Origin: Humibacillus xanthopallidus
GTDB taxonomy: Bacteria; Actinomycetota; Actinomycetes; Actinomycetales; Dermatophilaceae
DNA: 64,000 bases
Direction: 5' to 3'
NCBI RefSeq assembly: GCF_006717145.1
Contig: NZ_VFQF01000001.1
Coordinates: 496,001-560,000, forward strand
The notes under the pieces were generated by a model that was given only the letters and a program-made list of their open reading frames with translations, had not been told where the DNA came from and did no database searches. A program made the translations under genes and the position numbers. This document shows, piece by piece, positions 51,372 to 60,509 of this stretch; position 1 is the first letter of the stretch; each line of letters opens with the position of its first letter.

Positions 51372-53312
51372 ATGGCGGGGCTCATCAACAGCGACGACAT
51401 CGCGACGGTCAAGGCGCGGTCGTCGATCGAGGACGTCGTGAGCGAGCACGTGACGCTGAGGCGTTCCGGCGCCCGCCTCGTCGGGCTCTGCCCGTTCCAC
51501 GACGAGAAGAGCCCCTCTTTCGGCATCAACCCGGCTGCGGGGTTCTACCACTGCTTCGGCTGCGGCGAGGGTGGCGACGTCATCTCCTTCGTGCAGAAGG
51601 TCGAGGCCCTCTCCTTCAGCGAGGCCGTCGAGCGGCTTGCGCAGAAGCTCGGCATGGAGCTGCGCTACGAGGACGGCAGCGCCCGGTCGGCGCAGGAGGG
51701 CCCGGGACGGCGTTCCCGCCTCATCGAGGCCCACCGCGTGGCGCAGGAGTTCTATGCCGAGGCCCTGCTCAACCAGCCCGGCGCTCGCCCGGCGCGCGAC
51801 TTCATGCGGGCCCGCGGCTTCGACGGTGCCGTGGCCAAGCACTTCGGGGTCGGCTTCGCCCCGCGCGGAGGGGAGGACCTCGTGCGCGCCTTGCGCGCCA
51901 AGGGCTTCACCGACGACGAGCTCGTGACGGGCGGTCTGGCCGGTCGTGGGTCGCGGGGGCTCTACGACCGCTTCCGGGGTCGCCTCGTCTGGCCGATCCG
52001 CGACATCACCGGCGACACCGTCGGCTTCGGGGCGCGCCGCATCTTCGACGACGACCGCATCGAGGCGAAGTACCTCAATACGTCCGAGACACCGATCTAC
52101 AAGAAGTCGACGGTGCTCTACGGCCTCGACCTGGCCAAGAAGCGGATCGCGGCCGACCGCACGGCCGTCGTCGTCGAGGGCTACACGGACGTCATGGCAT
52201 GCCACCTCGCGGGGGTCGAGACCGCCGTGGCCACGTGCGGCACCGCCTTCGGCTCCGACCACATCAAGGTGCTGCGCCGCATCATGCGCGACGAGGCGGA
52301 CCTGGCTCCGGCCCGGGTCATCTTCACCTTCGACGGCGACGCCGCGGGGCAGAAGGCCGCGATGCGGGCCTTCGCCGACGACCAGAAGTGGTCGTCGCAG
52401 TCCTTCGTCGCCGTCGAGGCCTCGGGCATGGACCCGTGCGAGCTGCGCCAGGCCAAGGGCGACCCGGCCGTGCAGGCGCTCGTCGAGGACGCCGTGCCGA
52501 TGTTCGAGTTCGCCGTGCGCACGACGATCAAGCGCTACGACCTCACGACGGCCGAGGGGCGGGTGCGGGCGGCGACGGCTGTCGCGCCCATCGTGGCCGC
52601 GATCCGCGACCAGTCGCTGCGCCCCGAGTACACCCGTGAGGTGGCCGGGCTGCTCGGGCTCGAGGTGGAGCAGGTGGCGCGCGAGGTGAGCCGCGCCGGG
52701 CGCCTCACCGTCGACTCCGCCGACGACGACCGCAGGCGTGACCGGGCGGTCCTGGACTCGGAGCCCGGCGAGCCGGGCCCTGACGAGGTCGCCCAGTCCG
52801 ATGGCCTCATGGCGATGCCCGACCCGCGTGACCCGGTTGTGTCGGCCGAGCGCCAGCTGCTGCAGGTGCTCCTGCAGTTCCCGCAGGTGCTGCGCGCCGA
52901 GGCCATCGACATGCTCACGCCCGAGTCCTTCTCGGCGCCCGCCCACCGTGCCGTCTTCGACGGCATCCGCATCGCCCGGGCGACGACGAGTTCGGCGAAC
53001 GCCCAGGCCTGGATGGCAGCCGTCACCGAGGCCTCGCCGCGACCCGTGGCCGGTCTCGTGAGCGAGCTGGCCGTGGGCACCCTGCCGTCCCGCATGGACC
53101 AGGTCACGGGTCTTCCCACGGCCCGCTACGTCGAGGAGCTCTTCGACCGGGTGCGCACGATCGCCCTGACCCGGCAGATCGCCGACGCCCTGAGCGAGAT
53201 GCGCCGGCTCGACCACGCCGCCGAGCCCTCACCCGAACGCACCCGCGAGCTGGGCACGCAGCTGCAGGTGCTGCAGCGTGAGCTCGCCACGATCAAGGCA
53301 GGGATGGCCTGA
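51372..53312 (+). CDS. dnaG: DNA primase
   Basis: Makes RNA primers at the replication fork. 646 residues. The N-terminal zinc domain has CPFH at 40-43 and CFGC at 61-64. The RNA polymerase core (about 120-330) has VWPIRDITGDTVGFGARR, and the TOPRIM site reads AVVVEGYTDVMA (E) with FTFDGDAAG (DxD). The C-terminal helicase-binding domain follows from about residue 480, with a charged linker at 440-475. ATG at 51372 has GGAGGAGG 3 bp upstream. Its last base overlaps the ATG of the next gene. Confidence 0.97.
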   Translation: MAGLINSDDIATVKARSSIEDVVSEHVTLRRSGARLVGLCPFHDEKSPSFGINPAAGFYHCFGCGEGGDVISFVQKVEALSFSEAVERLAQKLGMELRYEDGSARSAQEGPGRRSRLIEAHRVAQEFYAEALLNQPGARPARDFMRARGFDGAVAKHFGVGFAPRGGEDLVRALRAKGFTDDELVTGGLAGRGSRGLYDRFRGRLVWPIRDITGDTVGFGARRIFDDDRIEAKYLNTSETPIYKKSTVLYGLDLAKKRIAADRTAVVVEGYTDVMACHLAGVETAVATCGTAFGSDHIKVLRRIMRDEADLAPARVIFTFDGDAAGQKAAMRAFADDQKWSSQSFVAVEASGMDPCELRQAKGDPAVQALVEDAVPMFEFAVRTTIKRYDLTTAEGRVRAATAVAPIVAAIRDQSLRPEYTREVAGLLGLEVEQVAREVSRAGRLTVDSADDDRRRDRAVLDSEPGEPGPDEVAQSDGLMAMPDPRDPVVSAERQLLQVLLQFPQVLRAEAIDMLTPESFSAPAHRAVFDGIRIARATTSSANAQAWMAAVTEASPRPVAGLVSELAVGTLPSRMDQVTGLPTARYVEELFDRVRTIALTRQIADALSEMRRLDHAAEPSPERTRELGTQLQVLQRELATIKAGMA

Positions 53313-53830
53313 TGGGACTCCTCGGCAACCGGCGGCGCGCTCCGCTGCCCGACACCGCGCGGTCGGCCGTGCCGCTCGGCCCCGGCGAGCGAGTGCTCGC
53401 GTGGGCACGCGATGACCGCAGCGGGTCTCACGTCGTCGCCACGACGCACCACCTCGCTCTCGTCGGGGGTGACGGCGTGCTCGCCTGGTGCCGGCCGTGG
53501 CACGAGGTCGAGGCGGGCACGTGGCAGGGCGACGAGTCGCTGCTCACCGTCACGTGGGTCGACCACGGGCCGCCGTCGCGGTGGGAGGTCACCGAGCCCT
53601 CGATGATCCAGCAGACGCTGCGAGAGCGGGTGCAGGCGAGCGTCGTGCTGGCCGGCGAGTTCCGCACCGCCGCGCGGCGCACCGTGCGCGTCGTCATCCG
53701 TCAGGACCTCGCCACCGGGGCGATCGTCGAGCAGGTGATCGCCGGCAAGGGCACCCGCCTCGACGACCCGGAGGTGGCTGCTGAGGCCTCCGCACACCTC
53801 GCGCGACTGCGCTCCGAGATCGGTCGTTGA
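53312..53830 (+). CDS. Conserved hypothetical protein downstream of dnaG
   Basis: 172 residues, cytoplasmic, with no membrane segment. It begins MGLLGNRRRAPLPDTARSAV and contains GERVLAWARDDRSGSHVVATTHHLALV, a PH-like beta-rich pattern, and ends in an acidic/Ala helical stretch. Homologues next to dnaG are common in actinobacteria, without known function. Its ATG overlaps the dnaG stop (TGATG), so it is translationally coupled to the primase. Confidence 0.7.
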   Translation: MGLLGNRRRAPLPDTARSAVPLGPGERVLAWARDDRSGSHVVATTHHLALVGGDGVLAWCRPWHEVEAGTWQGDESLLTVTWVDHGPPSRWEVTEPSMIQQTLRERVQASVVLAGEFRTAARRTVRVVIRQDLATGAIVEQVIAGKGTRLDDPEVAAEASAHLARLRSEIGR

Positions 53831-53901
53831 GGGGTCATCCGGTGGCCGGCGACCCGATTTAGTGTCGGCCCGATCCCTTTGCTATGGTTGCCCGGCAGCA
53901 T

Positions 53902-53974
53902 TCCCCTGTAGCTCAATTGGCAGAGCAGCCGGCTGTTAACCGGCAGGTTATTGGTTCGAGTCCAATCGGGGGAG
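53902..53974 (+). tRNA. tRNA-Asn (GTT)
   Basis: 73 bases with full cloverleaf. Acceptor TCCCCTG pairs with CGGGGGA (one G-T pair), the D-arm has AGCTCAATTGGCAGAGC, the anticodon loop CTGTTAA carries GTT, and the T-arm is TTGGTTCGAGTCCAA. Discriminator base G at 53974; CCA is not encoded. Confidence 0.97.
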
Positions 53975-53985
53975 CCCATGACGAA

Positions 53986-54015
53986 GGCCCTGACACCCAC
54001 GGTGTCAGGGCCTTT
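53986..54015 (+). terminator. Terminator after tRNA-Asn
   Basis: GGCCCTGACACC (53986-53997) pairs with GGTGTCAGGGCC (54001-54012) over a 3-base loop, followed by TTTGTCGT. Confidence 0.88.
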
Positions 54016-54058
54016 GTCGTCGACCGGGGCCGCCGTTCGCTAGACGGTCATCGGGCGG

Positions 54059-54985
54059 TCATCGGGCAGGGTCCGGGGTCTCGCCGACGGCAGCATCCTC
54101 GAGGGGCCCGCCGAGGGAGCCGTCGACCGTGGTCCCGACGGCGGCGGTGGCGGCGCCCTTGCGCGGACCGCGACCGCGGCGGCTGAGGCGCCGCTCCACG
54201 CGTCCGGCGACGTTCGTCAGCCCGTAGTTGATGAGGATGAAGATCAGCGCGGCGAGGAGGTAGGCGGGGATGACGTTGCCGTATGCCGTGCCGACGTCCT
54301 TCGCGGCCTGTAGCAGCTCGGGGTAGGTGATGGCCGTTCCCAGTGCGCTGTCCTTGAGGATGACGACGAGCTGCCCCACGAGAGCCGGGAGCATCGCCGT
54401 GAGGGCCTGGGGGAGCTGGATGGCGCGCAGCGTCTGCCCGGGCGTCAGACCGATGGACAGACCAGCCTCGGACTGTCCGGACGGCAGGCCGTGCACGCCC
54501 GAGCGCACGAGCTCGGCGATGACCGAGCCGTTGTAGAGCGTCAGCGCGAGCACGACCGCGGCGAGCGAGTTGTAGTCGGTGCCGAAGTAGTTGTTGAAGG
54601 CGAAGACCTGGAAGAAGAAGTACATCATCAGCAGCACGGGCACCGAGCGGAAGAACTCGACGACGATGCCGCTCACCCACCGGATCGGCCCGTTGTGCGA
54701 CAGGCGTCCCATGCCGAAGAGCAGGCCGAACGCCAGGGCGAACACGATGGAGAGCGCAGCGGCCTTGATGGTGTTGATGAGGCCGGGGATGAGGTACTGC
54801 GTCCACACGTCCGCCGTGAAGAGCACGGTCCACATGGACGGCTCCAGCTGACCCTGCGCCTGCAGCTTCCAGACCACGAGACCGAGGGTTACTGCGGCAA
54901 GCGCGAAGCCGATCACGGTGAAGATCGCGTGCCGCCGGCGGGCCTTGGGGCCGGGGGCGTCGAACAGGACGTTCTGCGCGCTCAT
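54059..54985 (-). CDS. gluD: Glutamate-type ABC transporter permease (GluD)
   Basis: Second membrane subunit of a polar amino-acid importer. 308 residues with about five or six helices (first near 22-42) and the EAA loop GLPSGQSEAGLSIGLTPGQTLRAIQLPQAL. The last ~60 residues are a basic, Gly-rich cytoplasmic tail. ATG at 54985 overlaps the end of gluC by 4 bp. Order on this strand is gluA-gluB-gluC-gluD, as in corynebacterial glutamate systems. Glutamate specificity is from synteny. Confidence 0.9.
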   Translation of the reverse strand: MSAQNVLFDAPGPKARRRHAIFTVIGFALAAVTLGLVVWKLQAQGQLEPSMWTVLFTADVWTQYLIPGLINTIKAAALSIVFALAFGLLFGMGRLSHNGPIRWVSGIVVEFFRSVPVLLMMYFFFQVFAFNNYFGTDYNSLAAVVLALTLYNGSVIAELVRSGVHGLPSGQSEAGLSIGLTPGQTLRAIQLPQALTAMLPALVGQLVVILKDSALGTAITYPELLQAAKDVGTAYGNVIPAYLLAALIFILINYGLTNVAGRVERRLSRRGRGPRKGAATAAVGTTVDGSLGGPLEDAAVGETPDPAR

Positions 54986-55659
54986 CGCTTCACCGCCAGG
55001 CGTCGGGAGAGGGACGTGAAGAGGATCCCCACCGGGAGGGTGAGGATGACGAAGCCGAGGGCGAAGATGAAGAAGACCCCGAAGCTCGCGGTCTCGTTCT
55101 CGATGATCTCCTTCATGAGACCCGAGGCCTCGGCGACACCGATGATCGAGGCGACGGTCGTGTTCTTCGTCAGGGCGATGAGGACCGACCCCAGGGGGGC
55201 GATCGAGCCGCGGAAGGCCTGGGGCAGGATCACCTCGCGCAGGCTCTGGGTGAAGGTGAGCCCGATCGAGCGCGCGGCCTCGGCCTGACCGAGCGGCACG
55301 GTATTGACGCCGCTGCGCAGGGCCTCGCAGACGAAGGCTGCGTGGTATGCCGCGAGACCGACGATCGCCCAGCGGATGTTGTTGTCGACGATGGACGTCG
55401 GCGACTTGGGGTCGGTGAGGTTGACCTGCAGGATGTAGAGCAGACCGAGCGAGCAGAAGACGAGGATGAGCGTCAGCGGGGTGTTGCGGACCGTGTTGAC
55501 GTAGAACGCCCCCAGCCGGCGCAGGATCGCGACGGGCGCGACCCGCATGACGGCCAGGATCGTTCCGATCACGAGGGCGCCGATCGCCGAGAAGACGGTC
55601 AGCTTGATCGTCATCCAGAACGCGCCGAGGACGTCGTACTTGTCGAGGATGTCGAGCAC
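54982..55659 (-). CDS. gluC: Glutamate-type ABC transporter permease (GluC)
   Basis: First membrane subunit of the importer. 225 residues, about five helices, with the EAA loop TVPLGQAEAARSIGLTFTQSLREVILPQAFRG. GTG at 55659 follows GAAAGGAG closely (plus-strand CTCCTTTC at 55664-55671). It overlaps gluD by 4 bp. A 136-bp gap with a strong hairpin separates it from gluB, so it is probably expressed by partial readthrough. Confidence 0.92.
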   Translation of the reverse strand: MLDILDKYDVLGAFWMTIKLTVFSAIGALVIGTILAVMRVAPVAILRRLGAFYVNTVRNTPLTLILVFCSLGLLYILQVNLTDPKSPTSIVDNNIRWAIVGLAAYHAAFVCEALRSGVNTVPLGQAEAARSIGLTFTQSLREVILPQAFRGSIAPLGSVLIALTKNTTVASIIGVAEASGLMKEIIENETASFGVFFIFALGFVILTLPVGILFTSLSRRLAVKR

Positions 55660-55740
55660 GGCGCTCCTTTCGGGTCAGTGGTGGAGCGGAGGTGTCGAAG
55701 TTCGGTGCTGGTCAGCGGTCAGCGGGGTCCGGACCCCGGC

Positions 55741-55783
55741 GGTGCCGGGTCGGTCGACAGCTGGTGTCGACCGACCCGGCACC
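55741..55783 (-). terminator. Perfect 19-bp hairpin between gluB and gluC
   Basis: GGTGCCGGGTCGGTCGACA (55741-55759) pairs fully with 55765-55783 across a 5-base loop. It lies 13 bp after the gluB stop and has no T-run. It may stabilise the gluB mRNA end and limit readthrough into gluC-gluD. Confidence 0.75.
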
Positions 55784-55795
55784 GGGTGAGCTGGA

Positions 55796-56632
55796 TCAGG
55801 AGCAGGCCGCGGGGGTGGGCGGGTTGCCCTGGCCCGGCTTGTAGCCGGCCGGCCCGAGGTTGTTGTCGATCGCCTTCTGCCACGAGCCGTCGGAGATCAT
55901 CTTCTTGATGGCGTCCGTGACCTTCGTGCACAGGGCGGTGTCGCCCTTCTTGATGCCGACGCCGTAGTTCTCGGTCGAGAACGGCTTCCCGACGACCTTG
56001 AACTTGCCCTTGAACTCGGGCTGCGAGGCATAGCCCGCGAGGATCGTGTCGTCGGTCGTCAGCGCGTCGACGCCACCGGTCGCGAGGGCCGGAAGGCACT
56101 CGGAGTAGGTGCCGAACTCCTGGAGCTGGACCCCGGGGTACTTGTCCTTGACCTTCTGGGCGGAGGTCGAACCCTTGACGGAGCAGAGCTTCTTGCCGTC
56201 GAGGGAGTCGGGTCCGGTGATCGACGAGTCGTCGGAGCGGATGAGCAGGTCCTGACCGGCGATGAAGTACGGCCCGGCGAAGCTCACCTTCTCCTTGCGG
56301 GCGTCGGTGATGGAGTAGGTCGCGACGACCATGTCGACCTGCCCGGTCTGGATCAGGGTCTCGCGCTGGGCGCTCGGGGCCTGGACCCAGGTGATGTCGC
56401 CCTCGGACGTGCCGAGCTGCTTCGCGATGTACTTCGCGACGTCGACGTCCATGCCGGTGTAGTCGCTGCCCTTCTTCAGCCCCATGCCCGGCTGGTCGAA
56501 CTTGATACCGATCTTGAGGCCCGAGCCACCGCCGGAGGCGCTGCCGCCTCCGCCGCTGCTCGATCCGCACGCGGCGAGCGTGAGCGCCAGTGCAGCTGCT
56601 GCTGCGACGGCGCCAAGTCCTCGTGACTTCAT
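55796..56632 (-). CDS. gluB: Glutamate-binding lipoprotein (GluB)
   Basis: Solute-binding protein of the importer (SBP_bac_3 family). 278 residues. Signal peptide with lipobox LTLAACGSS (lipidated cysteine near residue 22) and a Gly/Ser linker. Family segments are YTGMDVDVAKYIAKQLG, QVDMVVATYSITDARKEKVSFAGPYF and STENYGVGIKKGD. Two cysteine pairs outside the lipobox could form disulfides. ATG at 56632. It follows gluA by 95 bp. A strong hairpin after the gene suggests it is made in excess over the permeases. Confidence 0.93.
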   Translation of the reverse strand: MKSRGLGAVAAAAALALTLAACGSSSGGGGSASGGGSGLKIGIKFDQPGMGLKKGSDYTGMDVDVAKYIAKQLGTSEGDITWVQAPSAQRETLIQTGQVDMVVATYSITDARKEKVSFAGPYFIAGQDLLIRSDDSSITGPDSLDGKKLCSVKGSTSAQKVKDKYPGVQLQEFGTYSECLPALATGGVDALTTDDTILAGYASQPEFKGKFKVVGKPFSTENYGVGIKKGDTALCTKVTDAIKKMISDGSWQKAIDNNLGPAGYKPGQGNPPTPAACS

Positions 56633-56727
56633 CTGGGTTCCTCCATGAGTGGTTGCTCGCGGCACGCCGTGTGCGTGCCGCTCCCTGCGGGCGGTTGGTC
56701 CGTGCTGGCTTCGGGCGGCGGCGACGC

Positions 56728-57540
<813 letters not shown>

Positions 57541-57730
57541 CCCGGAAACCTATCGGCTGGGACACGCCCGGGGGAGTCACCACGCAAGAGCGACGCCCAA
57601 TCGTGAACAATCGGCCTGATCTACGTGTCTCGGACCATGCAGAAGAGGGCGAAAAGAGGACATCGCGGCGTGGCCAAGGAGCACCTGCCTGGACGCGCGT
57701 GGGTGCGGCGCAACACGCCGACCCGGCAGA

Positions 57731-59164
57731 TCAGGGAGTGGCGTCCGAGGTCGGGCTTGCCGTGTCGGTCGACGAGCTCGTCGAGCTGGTCGTGTCGGTC
57801 GAGCTCGAGGAGCTCGTCGAGGTGTCGCTCGCTGCCAGGGACTTCGAGGTCGAACCACTCGTCGAGGCCGGAGCCGGGTCAGAGGTCGTCACAGACTGCT
57901 CCGCGCTCGTCGTGGACTGGCTCGTCGACGACGTCGACGACGTCGGCGGGTCGGTGGGGGTCGGGTCGGCAGCAGTCGTCGTGGTGGTCGACGTCTCAGG
58001 CGGGTTCGTCGTCGTGGTAGGCGAGCTGGTCGTCGTCTGAGTCGGGGGCTGCGTGGTGGTCGAGGACCCGGAGGTCGTGCCGGTCGTCGGGGTGCCCGTG
58101 CCGCTCGAGGTGCCGCTGCCGGTACCCGTGGCCGTCGGCGTGCCGGTGCCGCTCGAGGTCGGAGGCCGGGTCGTCGTGCCCGAACCGGACGACGTCGGTC
58201 GCGTCGTCGTGGGCGTCGTGCTCGGTGTCGAGGGCGTGTTGCCCGACCCGTCGACCGAGCTGCTGGACCCTGCGGAGCCACCGGACGGGATCGGCACGTC
58301 GCCGTCCTGCACGGTCTGCACCGTGCGCCCGCTCTGGTCGATGACGAAGTGGGGGACGACGGCATACGGGATGCTGTCGGCGGCCGAGGCGGGGAAGCCG
58401 AGGTAGGGAGCGGGGTCGACGTAGCGGTCGTTGATGATGACGTCGAAGTGCAGGTGGCAGCCGGTCGACCAACCGGTCGTGCCGACGAGGCCGATGACCT
58501 GGCCCTGCTTGACGACGTCACCCTCCTTGACCAGGAACTTCGACTGGTGGCCGTAGGCGGTCTTGACGCCGGACGTGTGCTGGATGATCGTGCGCAGACC
58601 CCAGGAGTTGGACACTCGGGCGTAGATGACCGTGCCGTCGGCGGCCGCGCGGATCGGGGTGCCACAGCTGGCCTGGAGGTCGATGCCGGTGTGGAACATC
58701 GCGCGGTGCAGCAGCGGGTGGATGCGCGGGCCGAAGGCAGAGACCTCGCCGCCCGGGACCGGGTGGATGAAGCCGGTCGTCGACGGCGGGCCGGCAACCG
58801 GTGCGGCGACGGCCTGTGCGGTCGAGAGGGTGAGGTTCAGCGACGGGAACATGAACAGCCCCGTCGCGCCGCTGAAGGCAGCGTTGCCGCCACCTACTGC
58901 GACGGCGTCACCGAGCAGGGCCGACGTGGCGTGGTCGGACAGGCCGGCTCGGGCCACCTCGACGGCCCCGACGGCGTTCTGGACCGCAGCCTGCGCCGGG
59001 GTGCCGGCCGCAAGGACGACATCGGCGCGCTGGGCGCTCGGCGCGCTACCGCCGAGGAAGGGCAGGACCGCGAACATCGTGAGTCCCGCTGCAAAGGGGA
59101 CGATCCGACCGCTCATGCGGATGTTGAGGACGAAGGGACCCTTGGGTCGGGCGTCATCACCCAC
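57731..59164 (-). CDS. Secreted M23 family peptidase with a Ser/Thr/Pro-rich tail
   Basis: Probable peptidoglycan endopeptidase (LytM/M23). 477 residues. Hydrophobic export signal at about 20-42, an Ala-rich linker, then the M23 domain (about 135-260) with zinc ligands in HTGIDLQ (H and D) and HLHFD (H), and GHQSKFLVKEGDVVKQGQVIGLVG between them. The final ~190 residues are almost entirely Ser, Thr, Pro, Gly and Asp, likely a glycosylated cell-wall spacer. GTG at 59164; ATG at 59116 is the alternative. The 190-bp gap to gluA (57541-57730) shows no gene. Confidence 0.87.
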   Translation of the reverse strand: MGDDARPKGPFVLNIRMSGRIVPFAAGLTMFAVLPFLGGSAPSAQRADVVLAAGTPAQAAVQNAVGAVEVARAGLSDHATSALLGDAVAVGGGNAAFSGATGLFMFPSLNLTLSTAQAVAAPVAGPPSTTGFIHPVPGGEVSAFGPRIHPLLHRAMFHTGIDLQASCGTPIRAAADGTVIYARVSNSWGLRTIIQHTSGVKTAYGHQSKFLVKEGDVVKQGQVIGLVGTTGWSTGCHLHFDVIINDRYVDPAPYLGFPASAADSIPYAVVPHFVIDQSGRTVQTVQDGDVPIPSGGSAGSSSSVDGSGNTPSTPSTTPTTTRPTSSGSGTTTRPPTSSGTGTPTATGTGSGTSSGTGTPTTGTTSGSSTTTQPPTQTTTSSPTTTTNPPETSTTTTTAADPTPTDPPTSSTSSTSQSTTSAEQSVTTSDPAPASTSGSTSKSLAASDTSTSSSSSTDTTSSTSSSTDTASPTSDATP

Positions 59165-59383
59165 CGGCCGGCCACCCCCTCAGGCGTCTCGTCACGTTCG
59201 GCCCCACGGGGCCGCATCTGTCCCACTGAGCGCGGGTCGGACTCCCCAAGGGCCGACCTCTGTCTCTTCCTCAACCATATGTGGGGGATCACGATTGGGG
59301 GCTGTTGTGGGAGAAGTTCCTCGAGATTCGTGACGGATGTGACTGGTGTGGCAGGAGTGAAGACGCGCCGAGGCGTCCGAGCG

Positions 59384-60352
59384 TCAGAAACCGGCTGGTT
59401 CGTGAGGCTCGTAGGCGGACTCGAGCCGGGCGCGCTCCTCGTCGCCCAGGCGCAGGTCCAGAGCGGCGACGGCGTCGTCGATGTGCTCGAGCTTCGTGGC
59501 ACCGATGATGGGCGCCGTGACCACGGGGTTGCCGAGCACCCAAGCCAGGGCCACCTGCGCGCGTGAGACCTCGCGCTCCTGGGCGATCGCGGCCACCTGG
59601 AGGGCGATCGCGCGGTCGCCCTCGCGGTAGAGGGTCTTGCCGAACTCGTCCGTCTGGCTCCGCGCGGTCTCCGCGTCCCAGTCACGCGTCAGCCTGCCTC
59701 GGGCGAGCGGGCTCCACGGGATGACACCCACTCCGAGGTCGGCGCACAGCGGCAGCATCTCGCGCTCCTCCTCGCGGTTGAGCAGGTTGTAGTGGTTCTG
59801 CATCGACACGAAGCTCGTCAGCCCGGCCATCCGGGCGAGGTAGTGAGCCTTGGAGAACTGCCAGGCGCTCATCGAGGAGGCCCCGACGTAGCGGGCCTTG
59901 CCCGCCTTGACGACGTCGTGCAGCGCCTCGATCGTCTCCTCGACCGGGGTCAGCGGGTCCCAGCGGTGGATCTGGTACAGGTCGACGTAGTCGGTGCCGA
60001 GCCGGCGCAGGCTCGCGTCGATCTCGTTCATGATCGCCTTGCGGGACAGGCCGGCCCCGTTGGGCCCATCGTGCATCCGTCCGTGGACCTTCGTGGCGAT
60101 GACGAGCTCCTCGCGGCGGCCGAAGTCGCGCAGGGCGCGGCCGACGATCTCCTCGCTGCTACCGGCCGAGTAGACGTTGGCGGTGTCGAAGGTGGTGATG
60201 CCGGCCTCGATGGCCGCTCGGATGAGGGGACGGCTGGCGGCCTCGTCCAGCGTCCACGGGTGGGGACCCCTCTGAGGGTCACCGAAGCTCATGCACCCGA
60301 TGATGAGCGGCGAGACCTGCAGGCCGGTGTTTCCGAGACGGACGTAGTCCAT
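59384..60352 (-). CDS. Aldo/keto reductase
   Basis: NADPH-dependent oxidoreductase of the AKR fold, 322 residues. The catalytic tetrad is complete: D and Y in TFDTANVYSAGSSEE, K in VIATKVHG, H in DLYQIHRWD. NADPH-site segments WSPLARGRLTRDW and the C-terminal VTAPIIGATKLEHIDDA are present. ATG at 60352. It stands alone, with 219 bp to the M23 gene and 147 bp to the PBP gene. Substrate unknown; it resembles the YakC/AKR11-13 general aldehyde reductases. Confidence 0.93.
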   Translation of the reverse strand: MDYVRLGNTGLQVSPLIIGCMSFGDPQRGPHPWTLDEAASRPLIRAAIEAGITTFDTANVYSAGSSEEIVGRALRDFGRREELVIATKVHGRMHDGPNGAGLSRKAIMNEIDASLRRLGTDYVDLYQIHRWDPLTPVEETIEALHDVVKAGKARYVGASSMSAWQFSKAHYLARMAGLTSFVSMQNHYNLLNREEEREMLPLCADLGVGVIPWSPLARGRLTRDWDAETARSQTDEFGKTLYREGDRAIALQVAAIAQEREVSRAQVALAWVLGNPVVTAPIIGATKLEHIDDAVAALDLRLGDEERARLESAYEPHEPAGF

Positions 60353-60469
60353 GGTCTTGTGCTTCCCTTCAGCCGATCCCGAGGCGGGTCCTGTGACTCG
60401 CGTCGGACCTTCCCACGGTAGGTACCCATGAGGGGCCTCCGCCCGATCGGGCGAGTCTCGGACGCCAAG

Positions 60470-60509
60470 TCACGGCAGGTCACGGCAGGTCACGGCAGGT
60501 CACGGCAGG
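60470..60509. repeat. Four tandem copies of a 10-bp unit at the PBP stop codon
   Basis: TCACGGCAGG occurs at 60470, 60480, 60490 and 60500. The last copy contains the stop codon and final codons of the PBP gene on the minus strand, so the repeat multiplies the gene's 3' end. Confidence 0.85.

Noticed and set aside
57541..57730. Small gene between gluA and the M23 peptidase gene
   Set aside because: Short frames exist on both strands but none has a ribosome site, a -10 at leaderless distance and protein-like composition together.
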